Below are positions 9,465 to 17,719 of a DNA stretch of 64,000 nucleotides, one piece after another. Source of the stretch: Planctomycetota bacterium (lineage in GTDB: Bacteria > Planctomycetota > UBA1135 > GCA-002686595); contig NZBA01000035.1 in assembly GCA_002686265.1 (NCBI GenBank), positions 266,314-330,313 on the forward strand, written 5' to 3'. Both the position numbers and the translations under genes were made by a program. Below the pieces are notes generated by a model. The model saw only the letters and a list, made by a program, of their open reading frames with translations. It made no database searches and was not told where the DNA came from. Positions within the stretch are counted from its first letter, which is position 1, and every line of letters starts with the position of its first letter.

Positions 9465-10034
9465 ATGGCGAGCACCCCGATCTCCCTGGCCTTCTTCGGC
9501 GACATCGCCGCGGTCGAGGTCTTGTTGGTGGCCGCCGTGGCGGTGATGGTCTTCGGCAAGGACCTGCCACAGGTCGCCGCCAAGGTCTTCGTTCAGGTGC
9601 AGAAGCTGCGGCGCTCGGTGAGCCAAGTCTGGCGCGAGAGCGGGATGTCCCAGGAGATCCGCAAGCTGCAGCGTGAGCTCGACCAGGCCAAGCGCGACCT
9701 GCGGCACGACCTGCCCCGTAGCGAGGAGCTCGTGGCGGACGCGCGCCGGGCCAGCGAGGAGGTCGAGCGCGCCTTCCACCTCGGCCCCGTCGATGGGGAG
9801 GAGGGCGGCACGGCGAGCGAGGCCCGAGAGGGGGAGCAGGCCTGCGACGAACCCGCGGGAGAAGCCCAGCGGGCGGATCGCCCCGGTGAGGCCGCCGAGG
9901 CTCCCGCGGCCACACCCCCCGGCTCCGCGGTGGAAGAGCCCGCCGCCGATCCCGAGGCCGAGGCCTCCGCCGCTGCCGCGGAAGATCACGCCGATGAACC
10001 CGAGGAGCCGACCGAGCTCCAGGCGGACTCCTAG
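9465..10034 (+). CDS. TatA/TatB-like twin-arginine translocation component
   Basis: 189 residues. Seen: a short N-terminal membrane segment (about residues 14-30) followed at once by FGKDLP, the TatA/B hinge signature, then an amphipathic helix (PQVAAKVFVQVQKLRR) and a long charged coiled-coil region. The last 80 residues are an Ala/Glu/Pro-rich acidic tail without clear homology. The missing canonical glycine of the FGP motif and the long tail lean towards TatB, but TatA cannot be excluded. The gene follows the Lpt-like gene after 13 bases and may be co-transcribed with it. tatC is not in this window. The stop TAG is the first CTAG of repeat copy B. Confidence 0.8.
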   Translation: MASTPISLAFFGDIAAVEVLLVAAVAVMVFGKDLPQVAAKVFVQVQKLRRSVSQVWRESGMSQEIRKLQRELDQAKRDLRHDLPRSEELVADARRASEEVERAFHLGPVDGEEGGTASEAREGEQACDEPAGEAQRADRPGEAAEAPAATPPGSAVEEPAADPEAEASAAAAEDHADEPEEPTELQADS

Positions 10035-10209
10035 CAACCCCTTGAAGAACGCCCTACTCCGACTTCGCCCTCTCCGCCGCTGCGGCGTCGGACTCGCCGA
10101 TCCGTGCTCGAAGGCCCTACCAGGCCGCCCGAGCCGTCTCGACTTCGCCCTCCTTGCGGCGACGAAGAGGGCTTCGTCTCGCTACGGCCCTCTTCCAACG
10201 GGCCGCTAG
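10031..10209. repeat. 179-bp CTAG-bounded intergenic repeat, copy B
   Basis: Reference full-length copy. It starts with CTAG (10031-10034, the stop of the tat gene) and ends with CTAG (10206-10209). The ends are imperfect inverted repeats (CTAGCAACCCCTTG against CTAGCGGCCCGTTGG). Inside it carries a 12-bp direct repeat, GACTTCGCCCTC, at 10061-10072 and 10141-10152. It aligns gap-free with copy A in reverse orientation. The open reading frame of the next gene continues upstream through the element, which can mislead start calling. Confidence 0.85.
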
Positions 10210-10217
10210 GCCGCCGG

Positions 10218-11099
10218 GTGAGCGTGTTCAGGCTCGGCTACAATACCAACGGCCTCGCCCACCACCGCCTCGATGACGCTCTGCGCCTGTTGGCGGAGCT
10301 CGGCTACGGCGGCGTCGCGATCACACCCGACGTGGGCCAGCTCGACCCACAGCGCAGCGACGCTCGCGATCTCGAGGCGATCGCCGGCCTCGCCGCGGAC
10401 CTCGACCTCACCATCGCGATCGAGACCGGCGCCCGCTTCCTGCTCGACCCGAAGCGCAAGCACTTCCCGACCCTCCTCGAGGAGGACCTCGCCGACCGCT
10501 ACCGGCGCCTGCGGTTCCTGATCCAGGCCATCGAGACCGCCGCAGCCCTCGGGGCGGAGGTGGTCACGATCTTCTCGGGCATGGCGCCCGGCGGCGAGCG
10601 GGCCGAGGACGAGCAAGCCGGCGCCGCACGGCTCGAGGTCCTCTGGGAGCGGCTGTGCGAGGGCATCGCCGGACTCCTCGCCACCGCCCGCGAGCGCGGC
10701 GTGCGGATCGGCTTCGAGCCAGAGCCGGGGATGTTCCTCGAGCGGCCCGCCGCCTTCCTGGAGCTGCGCCGCCGCCTGGGGTCCGCGGGGGAGGACCTCG
10801 GCCTGACCCTCGACGTCGGACACCTCCTGTGCACCGACGACCTGCCCGCGGGGCGCGTCATCAGCGAGCTCCGAGAGCACCTCGTGCACGTCCACCTCGC
10901 CGACATCCGTGGCCGCGTCCACCACCACCGCCCCTTCGGCGAGGGGGACCTCGACCTCGAGGACGTCCTAAGCTCCCTGAACAAGGTTGGTTACGGAGGG
11001 ATGGCGGCCGTGGAGCTGAGTCGCGACAGCCACCGCGGGGCCCAGGCGGCCGAGGAGGCCCTGACTCGGATCCGGGACATTCTTGGCCCTGGAGCTTGA
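10218..11099 (+). CDS. Sugar phosphate isomerase/epimerase-type TIM-barrel protein
   Basis: 293 residues, of the xylose-isomerase-like/AP-endonuclease-2 TIM-barrel superfamily. Seen: the first strand FRLGYNTNGLAHHRLDDAL, the metal/substrate motifs VRIGFEPEPGMF, LGLTLDVGHLLC and VHVHLADIRG, and a closing strand MAAVELSRDS. The pattern of Glu, Asp and His on consecutive strands is that of this metal-dependent family. The substrate cannot be told. The start chosen is GTG at 10218 (GTG at 10224 is also possible), because the open frame upstream lies inside repeat copy B. The product is probably cytoplasmic. Confidence 0.82.
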   Translation: MSVFRLGYNTNGLAHHRLDDALRLLAELGYGGVAITPDVGQLDPQRSDARDLEAIAGLAADLDLTIAIETGARFLLDPKRKHFPTLLEEDLADRYRRLRFLIQAIETAAALGAEVVTIFSGMAPGGERAEDEQAGAARLEVLWERLCEGIAGLLATARERGVRIGFEPEPGMFLERPAAFLELRRRLGSAGEDLGLTLDVGHLLCTDDLPAGRVISELREHLVHVHLADIRGRVHHHRPFGEGDLDLEDVLSSLNKVGYGGMAAVELSRDSHRGAQAAEEALTRIRDILGPGA

Positions 11100-11227
11100 C
11101 CTCGCGGCGGCGAGGGAAGCATCATCTTGCGCCTTACCGGGGGGGGCGGACCCCGGCGAGCGTCCTGGCAGGCGGTGTGTGGCGTTTCCCCGCCCAAACA
11201 GCGTGTCTCGGACCCCGACCCGTTCAC

Positions 11228-11539
11228 ATGGCGAATCCGACGGACAAGCAGAGTGAGTCGCGCTCGTGCCCGACTCGTCTCGATGGAGCGGCGACCCTGA
11301 TCGCGCACCGTCTCTCGACGGCGCAGTGTCAAGGCAGGCAGCGCAAGCTCTACCACAAGTGCTTCACCTGCGCCTTCAACAACGCTCGCGTGGCGGCCCA
11401 CGGGTTGCCGGAGGCGGCAGGCGCGGCGGACAGCCGCCCCGATCGGCGGCCAGCCCGGCAGCCCGCGGCGGCGGAGGAGCCCAAGCTGCGACCGCTGCAG
11501 CCCATCGGCAAGCGGCGCGCCGAGGTGACGGTGGCCTGA
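11228..11539 (+). CDS. Small cysteine-containing protein, function unknown
   Basis: 103 residues from the ATG at 11228. Not recognised. Seen: Cys residues in SCPTRL and then in AQCQGRQRKLYHKCFTCAF, giving a C-x(10)-C-x(2)-C spacing that could bind zinc or form a treble-clef-like knuckle, followed by a basic Pro/Ala-rich tail (RRPARQPAAAEEPKLRPLQ). No signal peptide or membrane segment. The CxxC cluster and ordinary codon use make it more likely real than chance. It stands alone between the TIM-barrel gene (128-bp gap) and repeat copy C. Confidence 0.55.
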   Translation: MANPTDKQSESRSCPTRLDGAATLIAHRLSTAQCQGRQRKLYHKCFTCAFNNARVAAHGLPEAAGAADSRPDRRPARQPAAAEEPKLRPLQPIGKRRAEVTVA

Positions 11540-11576
11540 GCCGGGGAGACGGTCTCCTCGCTGCCGAGCCGCGCGC

Positions 11577-11756
11577 CTAGGCCCGCCAGAGAAACGGCCT
11601 ACTCCGATTCGCCCTCTCCGCCGCCGTGGCGAGGGACTCGTCGATCCGTGCCCCCAGGGGCCCTACACGACCGTCTGCGCCACCTCGACCTCGCCCTCCT
11701 TGCAGCGACGAAAGCGGCTATCCTCTCGCCGTGGGCCTACTCCAACGGGCTTCCAG
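11577..11756. repeat. CTAG-bounded intergenic repeat, copy C (diverged)
   Basis: Starts with CTAG at 11577 and has the same orientation and nearly the same length as copy B (about 180 bp). Shared blocks include GCCCTCTCCGCCGC, TCGTCGATCCGTGC, TCGCCCTCCTTGCAGCGACGA and the right-end TCCAACGGGC. The right boundary has decayed from CTAG to CCAG. The following stretch 11757-11979, up to the next start codon, holds no gene that I can support and no clear promoter. Confidence 0.75.
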
Positions 11757-11979
11757 GAGCCCCGAAAGGCCTCGGGGTTCCGAAACGGGCCGTCGCGGGG
11801 GATCGTATAGGGGCCATCGGGTGGCGGCGGCTCGCCAGCCCGCGCGCCGTCGGTGAGATGGAGCGGGGGCGGGGCGCTCGGAGCGGATGACCTCCGAGCT
11901 CCCTGCGAGGCGAGCGCCACCTCAACTCCTGCGCTCCCCGACGGTATCCGCCGCGGCGAGCCGCTTCCTCGAGAACCTC

Positions 11980-13005
11980 ATGATCGACACCAGATTTCTC
12001 TCCCGCCGCGTCGCCGCCTGGGTGACGACTCTTCCGCTCCTCGCCACAGCCGCTCTCGCGGCGGAGTCTTCTCCGGAGATGTCCGACGGCGAGCTCGACC
12101 GCGGCCTCGTGCCCGCCGATGCCCAGTGGTTGGTCCACATCGATGTCGAGGCGGGGCGTGACACGCGGCTCATCCGCGCCGCCGTGGCCCTCGCCGAGCG
12201 CTTCGACCTGCGCGCCGAGCTGGACCAGTTCGAGTGTGTCGAGGGGTTCCTGGGCGTCGATCCCTTCTCCCTCCTGCGCTCATTGACGGTCTTCGGTGGC
12301 GAGCTGGGAGCCGACATCGCGCGTCCCCACGAGCAGGGTGTGGCCGTGCTGCGGGCGACCTCGGCGGCCTCGGCGGTCATGGCCCGCCTCGTGGCGCGCT
12401 CGGAGTACCGCGCCGTGCAGCTCGAGGGTCGGGTGCTTCATTCCTGGGACGCGGGAGGGACGGACGAGGTGTTCTGTCAGACCGTGGCCGCCCGGGAATC
12501 CACGGACCTCCTACTGATGCTGTCGGGAGACGCCGGCGAGCTCTTGCGCGCCCTGCGGGTGCTCGAGGGTGCCGCGCCCAGCTTGCGCGAAGCCTCCGTG
12601 GCCGCCCTCGAGGCTCGCCCGGCGGCCGGGTCGTTCTTCTACGCCGAGGCCACCGGCGCCATCCCCGGCCTCGACGGCATTCGCCCCGCCTCGACCGTCG
12701 CCGACAAGGCGACGGGCATGCGGCTCGATATCAGCGAGCGCGACGGTCTGTTGGGTGTCTCCCTGGCGGTGGAGACCGACAAGCCCGAGGACGCACTCGT
12801 GCTCCACGGGCTCGCCACCGGCGCGCTGGCCTTGGCCAACATGGCCCTCGAGAACGACGAGCGCTTGTTCGAGATGCAGGAGGTGCTCGACGGGCTGACG
12901 CTCTTCGTCTCCGGGCAGAGCGTCGGCGCCTCGCTGCGCTTCGAGTCGCGCCTGCTGGTCGAGACCTTGCACGAGACCGCTGAAGCCATCCGCGCCCCCT
13001 TCTAG
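11980..13005 (+). CDS. Secreted protein of unknown function upstream of an ECF sigma factor
   Basis: 341 residues. The ATG at 11980 opens a standard Sec signal peptide (MIDTRFLSRRVAAWVTTLPL then ATAALAAES, cleavage after ALA near residue 28). The rest is a soluble alpha/beta protein without recognised motif; it contains segments such as QWLVHIDVEA and LFVSGQSVGASLRFESR. It ends nine bases before the ECF sigma gene, so it may be the first gene of that operon and possibly an envelope target or sensor. Function not known. Confidence 0.75.
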   Translation: MIDTRFLSRRVAAWVTTLPLLATAALAAESSPEMSDGELDRGLVPADAQWLVHIDVEAGRDTRLIRAAVALAERFDLRAELDQFECVEGFLGVDPFSLLRSLTVFGGELGADIARPHEQGVAVLRATSAASAVMARLVARSEYRAVQLEGRVLHSWDAGGTDEVFCQTVAARESTDLLLMLSGDAGELLRALRVLEGAAPSLREASVAALEARPAAGSFFYAEATGAIPGLDGIRPASTVADKATGMRLDISERDGLLGVSLAVETDKPEDALVLHGLATGALALANMALENDERLFEMQEVLDGLTLFVSGQSVGASLRFESRLLVETLHETAEAIRAPF

Positions 13006-13014
13006 TCTGTCGCC

Positions 13015-13656
13015 GTGACCGTCACCACCCCCTCCGAGTGGACCGCCGAGGAGCTCGCCCGCCGGGCCCGGGGGGGGTGTGTCGAGTCCTTCGGGGAGCT
13101 CGTGACGCGCTTTGAAAGGCCGCTGCACGCGTTCCTGCGCCTGCGCACCGCCGCGCCCGAGGACGCCGAGGAGCTCGCCCAAGACACGTTTCTGCGCGCC
13201 TGGGAGAAGCTCGACCGCTTCGACCCCCGCTACCGCTTCTCGACCTGGCTCTTCACCCTCGCGCGGCGCTTGGCGGCGACGCGCTACCGCCGCCGGCGCC
13301 CCACTCTCGCGAGCGAGGAGACCCTTGCCGGCCTGGGCCACGAGCGGGACCCGGCCACCATCCTGGGCGAGAGCGACGCGCGCGAGAACCTGTGGCGCGT
13401 GGCCGAGCGCGTTCTGCCCGGCGAACAGGTGGACGCCCTGTGGATGCGCTACGCCGAGGACTTCTCCGCCGCGGAGATCGGCGCCGTCCTCGGGCGCCCC
13501 GAGGCCACCGTGCGCGTGCACCTCTTCCGGGCCCGCAAGACCCTCGCCCGCCACCTCGAACGACCCCCCACCGGTGCCGCGCGCACCGCGCCCGCTGATC
13601 CCGATTCCGATCCCGACTCGCACCCCCTACGCCACATTGCTGGAGGCCAAGCGTGA
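13015..13656 (+). CDS. ECF-family RNA polymerase sigma factor (1)
   Basis: 213 residues. Seen: region 2 (FGELVTRFERPLHAFLRL, then AEELAQDTFLRAWEKLDRF and YRFSTWLFTLARRLA, the core-binding and -10 recognition helices) and region 4 (FSAAEIGAVLGRPEATVRVH followed by a basic helix). There is no region 1 or 3, as expected of ECF factors. GTG start nine bases after the upstream secreted-protein gene. A G8 run near codon 20 (13071-13078) could allow slippage. The stop overlaps the next gene, a likely anti-sigma, as GTGA. Confidence 0.93.
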   Translation: MTVTTPSEWTAEELARRARGGCVESFGELVTRFERPLHAFLRLRTAAPEDAEELAQDTFLRAWEKLDRFDPRYRFSTWLFTLARRLAATRYRRRRPTLASEETLAGLGHERDPATILGESDARENLWRVAERVLPGEQVDALWMRYAEDFSAAEIGAVLGRPEATVRVHLFRARKTLARHLERPPTGAARTAPADPDSDPDSHPLRHIAGGQA

Positions 13657-14126
13657 ACCTCGACCAACAAGACGCCCCGCAACTGCCGCAGGAGACCCTC
13701 GAGCTCCTCGAGAACGCCCTTCGGGCCGACCTCGCCGCCGTCACCCCGCCCGCATCCGCCGGGCTGCGCGAGCACGTGCTGGCGAACCTCGCTCCCCGTC
13801 GAGCGCGCTGGCGCCGACCCGCCGCCGTGGCCGCCGGGCTGCTCCTCGCCCTCTCGGCCTCCTTCACCGTGGCTCACTTCCTCAACCGCCCCGCATCACC
13901 ATCTGAGGAGCCGCTCTCGGTGGCGCGCCTGCTGCCGGACATGGGCGAACTGATGGAGCGCCACGCCGACCGCGTCGACGACCGTCTGGCGCAGCCGCTC
14001 CTGCGCGAGGTCGAGCTCCTCGCCGAGGACACCGACCGGGTCGCGGCGGCCTTCCTGCGCAGCCTTCCCGCCCCCCTGCTGAAGGGTCTGCCCGCCAGCG
14101 TGGCCGCGCGCGTCAGCCCCCGATAG
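13653..14126 (+). CDS. Putative anti-sigma factor, single-pass membrane protein
   Basis: 157 residues. Position (four-base overlap with the ECF sigma gene) and layout support the call: a cytoplasmic acidic N-terminus with the motif TPPASAGLREHVLANLAPRR common just before the membrane span in anti-sigma proteins, one membrane segment (residues about 56-77), and a 75-residue external domain. It has no zinc-binding HxxxCxxC motif, so it would be a non-ZAS type. The 3' end overlaps a convergent gene by 14 bases. Confidence 0.65.
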   Translation: MNLDQQDAPQLPQETLELLENALRADLAAVTPPASAGLREHVLANLAPRRARWRRPAAVAAGLLLALSASFTVAHFLNRPASPSEEPLSVARLLPDMGELMERHADRVDDRLAQPLLREVELLAEDTDRVAAAFLRSLPAPLLKGLPASVAARVSPR

Positions 14127-15351
14127 CCGCGAGGGCGGCCTCCACGCGCGCGCGGAGGTTGCTCAGGCGCGGATCGAGACCGTCGGTCGGCAGGGTGGCG
14201 ACGAGCAGCCTGGCGAGGCGTGCGAGGGCGGCCGGGCGCAGGCCCTCGACCGCGGCCTGGCCCTTGGAGATCACCACGGCTCGCGAGCGGCCGGCGGGGT
14301 CGGGCCGGAAGCGGAAGCGCTCGATGTCGCAGCCGGGCTCGCCGAACAGCCGGCGGCCGCCGAGCTCGGCGAAGCACGCCTCGCTCGCCGTGAGCAGGCC
14401 GGCGACGGTTCCGGCGGGGAGTTGCACCATGACGGCGTTGCCCGTGCCCACGAAGAGCTCGTCGGCCACGCTCCAGCGTAGGAAGTACTCCCCGCGGCGG
14501 CAGGAGCGCAGCTCGAGGCCGATTACCGCGCCCTCGATTCTCGCTCCGGCGCGGGCGATCTCCCCCACCGCGGGCAGCTCACCCCCGCAGGCGGCGCGGA
14601 AACGCGCCTCCAGCGCTTCCGCCGCCGACGCGTTGCGCTCATCGTCAAGGGGATACTCGGCTTCGTAGCCGAAGGTGTCACCGAGGGCTTCCCCCAGAAG
14701 GCGTGCCGCCGCGTAGCGCGCCAGCTTCCCGTCGGGCTGTTCGAAGAACCGGTCATCGCGGTTTAGCTCCTCGAGCAACCAGGCCAAGGCGCAGCCGTCG
14801 CCCTCCCGGTACAGGAGCATCGCCGCGGCGCGCCGGACGCGGGCGTCGGGATCGGCCAACAGGGCGTTCAGGGCCGGCTCGTCGGGGGCGACCTCGAGGG
14901 AACCCGCCGCCGCGACGGCCGCGGCACGGACGGCCGCCAAGGGGTCCCCGAACAGGACGCCGATAGCCGCGCGCTCGGCGGGAAAGGGAGCGGCCGCCAG
15001 GGCGAGCGCCGCCGACGGCCGCCAGGGGAAATCGGGATCGGCCAGCGCCTGCCAGAGGCGCTCGCGCAGGCGGACGTCGGAGAACTCGCCCAACACCTCC
15101 ACGAGGTGTCGCCCAAGGCGCGCGAGCTCGTCCGGTGAGCCACCGCACTCCAACAGGAGCCTCTCGGCGGCTGGAGCCCCCAGAGCCACCAGACGCTGCG
15201 CCGCCTGCGGGCGCACCACGGCCGATCCCTCCCGCGCCAAGCGCAGGTAGCGCTCGACCTCGCTCTCGGGCTCCTGGGTGCCGCCACCGGACGCCCCGAG
15301 CAGGCCGAGCAGTAGCGCGACCAGTACGCCGCGCAGCACGCGGCGGCCCAT
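14113..15351 (-). CDS. Secreted HEAT-repeat-like protein
   Basis: 412 residues with an N-terminal signal peptide (hydrophobic core VLVALLLGLLGA). Residues about 30-210 are helical repeats of HEAT/Armadillo type (for example VRPQAAQRLVALGAPAAERL and DPDARVRRAAAMLLYREG). The C-terminal half is beta-rich with four Cys and unknown. The start overlaps the stop of the upstream DUF3299 gene as TGATG, so the two are translationally coupled. The 3' end overlaps the convergent anti-sigma gene. Probably a periplasmic scaffold protein; the specific role is unknown. Confidence 0.7.
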   Translation of the reverse strand: MGRRVLRGVLVALLLGLLGASGGGTQEPESEVERYLRLAREGSAVVRPQAAQRLVALGAPAAERLLLECGGSPDELARLGRHLVEVLGEFSDVRLRERLWQALADPDFPWRPSAALALAAAPFPAERAAIGVLFGDPLAAVRAAAVAAAGSLEVAPDEPALNALLADPDARVRRAAAMLLYREGDGCALAWLLEELNRDDRFFEQPDGKLARYAAARLLGEALGDTFGYEAEYPLDDERNASAAEALEARFRAACGGELPAVGEIARAGARIEGAVIGLELRSCRRGEYFLRWSVADELFVGTGNAVMVQLPAGTVAGLLTASEACFAELGGRRLFGEPGCDIERFRFRPDPAGRSRAVVISKGQAAVEGLRPAALARLARLLVATLPTDGLDPRLSNLRARVEAALAAIGG

Positions 15352-15788
15352 CAGTGCACGGACTCCGCCGCGATGCGGAAGAGACTTGTGATGAAGCCGT
15401 CTTCCTCCCTCTCGCCCACCGACATCGTGCCGATGACAGAGATCTCATCGGGGTTGTAGCCGGTCGTCTTCTCGCCAAGGTCCACTGCGATGAAGTGGCT
15501 GGCCTTGGCGCTCTCACAGCCGCATTGGTCCCAGGTCTGGCGGAACGAGTGCGAACCCTCGTCGGTATCGAGGGCCATGTAGCCGAGGACCTTCACGCGC
15601 TGGCCGTCGAGGGCCTTCACCCAGTCGGGAAGGCGCGCCCCCCGTCGCCACTCGATGCTCGTGAGCTTCATGATGCTGACCTCGAGCTCGCCGTCGGAGT
15701 TGCGCGGGAGCGAGGGAGCGCTGACGCGCGGCGGCGGGGCGAGGGAGCACAGGCCGAGGGCGAGCAGGCTGGCGAGGAGGATCTTCAT
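15351..15788 (-). CDS. Exported DUF3299-like protein
   Basis: 145 residues from ATG 15788 (an ATG four codons earlier is possible). Seen: a signal peptide (MKILLASLLALGLCSL), then LDGQRVKVLGYMALDTDEG, a W-x2-CGCE cysteine segment and SHFIAVDL. This resembles the DUF3299 pattern of a conserved 'G..V.v.GYM.p' strand followed by a cysteine-containing segment. Function is unknown for the family. Coupled to the HEAT-repeat gene downstream. Confidence 0.65.
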   Translation of the reverse strand: MKILLASLLALGLCSLAPPPRVSAPSLPRNSDGELEVSIMKLTSIEWRRGARLPDWVKALDGQRVKVLGYMALDTDEGSHSFRQTWDQCGCESAKASHFIAVDLGEKTTGYNPDEISVIGTMSVGEREEDGFITSLFRIAAESVH

Positions 15789-15896
15789 GGCGACCCCCAT
15801 GCTCGCGCCCGTGAGGCAACACCGTCAAGGAGGATTCCCCCAGACCCGTCCCCGACCTCCTTGGACCCCTTGAACGGCCGAGGGTATCCCGCGACG

Positions 15897-16337
15897 ATGG
15901 CCTCGGACGGCCTCATGACCAGACCCACCCTGCACGGCAACAACGTCTACGCCATCGTCGAGGAGTGCGAGCGCGGGCGCATCGTGCTCTTCACCGAGCG
16001 CGTGCTCGACGAGCGCGTCGAGCACACCGATGTGTACTTCAGTGACGTCATCGCCCACTGGTTCGACCACGTGCTACCGGGGAACATCCTCGCCGGGGTC
16101 GAGGATTGGGACCTGGGGCAGTTCCTGCAGCACGAGTGGGAGCGCTTCGAGCGTGGCCGCAAGCACGGCTGGCCCCCGTTGGAGTTCGAGACCCGCGGCG
16201 AGCTGTTGAGCGCCCTCGAGGAGGACCGCTACAAGGCTTTCAACGTCCACGGGAGCTACGGACTCGGCGGCTGGGTGGTCGCTCGCTGCGTCCACCTCGA
16301 GCGTCGCGCGCGCCGCTGGCCGGGCCTGGGGCGCTGA
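15897..16337 (+). CDS. Conserved-looking hypothetical protein, 146 residues
   Basis: Not recognised. Start ATG at 15897 (MASDGLMTRPTLHG). It is an acidic soluble protein rich in aromatic residues, with segments NNVYAIVEECERGRIVLFTE and VIAHWFDHVLPGNILAGVED. No signal peptide, membrane segment or Cys motif is present. It stands alone between two minus-strand units and converges on the LeuA-family gene, whose end is 10 bases away. The frame is well defined and codon use resembles neighbours, so I take it as real. Confidence 0.6.
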   Translation: MASDGLMTRPTLHGNNVYAIVEECERGRIVLFTERVLDERVEHTDVYFSDVIAHWFDHVLPGNILAGVEDWDLGQFLQHEWERFERGRKHGWPPLEFETRGELLSALEEDRYKAFNVHGSYGLGGWVVARCVHLERRARRWPGLGR

Positions 16338-16347
16338 AGGGAGGCGC

Positions 16348-17559
16348 TCAGCCCTCGGCCGCCGTGAGGATCTCCTGCTCGGTCAAGAGGCGCGGCGTGC
16401 GCTTGGCGAGCTCCAGCACGCGCTCCACCGCGGCCTCGTCCGCCTCGCGACCGCGGCGCTCGAGGTACCAGGTCACGTTCGAGCGACCGCTCATCGGGCC
16501 CACCTGGATTCTCTGCTCGAGGCCGAAGAGGTCGGGGGGGACGCCCGAGTACACCCGGTTCGCGAGCCAGGTGTCGCCCCTACGAAGGGCCTTGATGACC
16601 GCCGAAGCGTGGACGCCGGTGCCGGTCTCGAAGGCGTCCGCCCCGAAGACGGGGTAGTTGCTGGGGAAGGGCGTGCCCACGGCGTCGGAGGCGACGCGGC
16701 AGTACTCCCCCAGGCGCGAGAGATCGTTGTCGATGACGCCCATCAGGCGCAGGTTGACCAACAGGAGGTCCATCTCGGTGTTGCCCGTGCGCTCGCCGAC
16801 GCCCAGCGCCGTGGCGTGCAGGCGCGTGGCGCCGGCCTCCAGGGCGGCCAGGGTGTTGATCAGGCCCAGGCCCCGGTCGCGGTGGCCGTGCCAGTCGATG
16901 CCCACGTCCGCTCCCAGCTCCTCCACGACGCCCTTCACGAACGAGACGACCGCACGCGTGCCCTCGGGCGTCGAGTGGCCGCAGGTGTCGCAGACGCAGA
17001 TGCGAGACGCGCCGGCTTCGATGGCGGTCGTGTAGAGGGCGCGCACCTGCTCGGGGTGGGCGCGGGTCGTGTCCTCGGTCACGAACATCGACGACAGCCC
17101 CTCGCGCGTGCAGAACTCGATCGCCTCCCGCGAGAGCTGGAGCATGTGCTCGAAGTCCCAGGCCTCGGCGACCTGCCGGATGGGGCTGGAACCGATGAAG
17201 GCACAGACCTCCACGGGCGAGCCCGTGCTCGCGACGATATCGACCACCGGTTCGATGTCGCTCACCAGCGTGCGGCAGGCGACGTTGGGGGTGATCGAGA
17301 GGTCGGCCATCTCGTTCACCAGGGCCGAGATGTGCTCCCGGGCGCGGGCCCCGGCCCCGGGCAGGCCCACATCCGCGGTCTGGATGCCGAGCTCGTCCAT
17401 CAGGTGGACCAAGCGCACCTTGGCGTCCAAGGGAGGATCGGTCACCGAGGGGCTCTGCAGGCCGTCCCGCAGGGTCTCGTCGTCGAACTGCACGCCGCCG
17501 CCCGCCTCGGCGCCCGGCCCGTTCCAGTCGTAGATCAGATCGTCGCGCTCGTCGCTCAT
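16348..17559 (-). CDS. LeuA-family synthase (2-isopropylmalate/homocitrate/citramalate type)
   Basis: 403 residues, DRE-TIM metallolyase family; condenses acetyl-CoA with a 2-oxoacid. Seen: DETLRDGLQSPSVTD at the start of the barrel (the DxTLRDG metal/catalytic motif), VCDTCGHSTPEGTRAVV, the metal-binding HGHRDRGLGLINTLAALEAG, and GVGERTGNTEMD. There is no C-terminal regulatory LeuA dimer domain, which fits a homocitrate or citramalate synthase or a short LeuA. The substrate cannot be fixed from sequence. It is divergent from aspartokinase (160-bp gap). A homoaconitase-type gene at 40 kb suggests the homocitrate option, by inference. Confidence 0.85.
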   Translation of the reverse strand: MSDERDDLIYDWNGPGAEAGGGVQFDDETLRDGLQSPSVTDPPLDAKVRLVHLMDELGIQTADVGLPGAGARAREHISALVNEMADLSITPNVACRTLVSDIEPVVDIVASTGSPVEVCAFIGSSPIRQVAEAWDFEHMLQLSREAIEFCTREGLSSMFVTEDTTRAHPEQVRALYTTAIEAGASRICVCDTCGHSTPEGTRAVVSFVKGVVEELGADVGIDWHGHRDRGLGLINTLAALEAGATRLHATALGVGERTGNTEMDLLLVNLRLMGVIDNDLSRLGEYCRVASDAVGTPFPSNYPVFGADAFETGTGVHASAVIKALRRGDTWLANRVYSGVPPDLFGLEQRIQVGPMSGRSNVTWYLERRGREADEAAVERVLELAKRTPRLLTEQEILTAAEG

Positions 17560-17719
17560 GGCGGCATTGTACCCGCGACAGGGCCCCCACGGCCGCCGGC
17601 GGCACCGCCTCACCCCCCCCGCCCTTCCTCGAGGCGCACCCGGCTCGTTCCCGCGCCGGGGAGCGCTGGCCGGCTTGGGCGGCGCGCTATGATCGGCGGC
17701 GGGCCCAGAGAGCCCTGCC

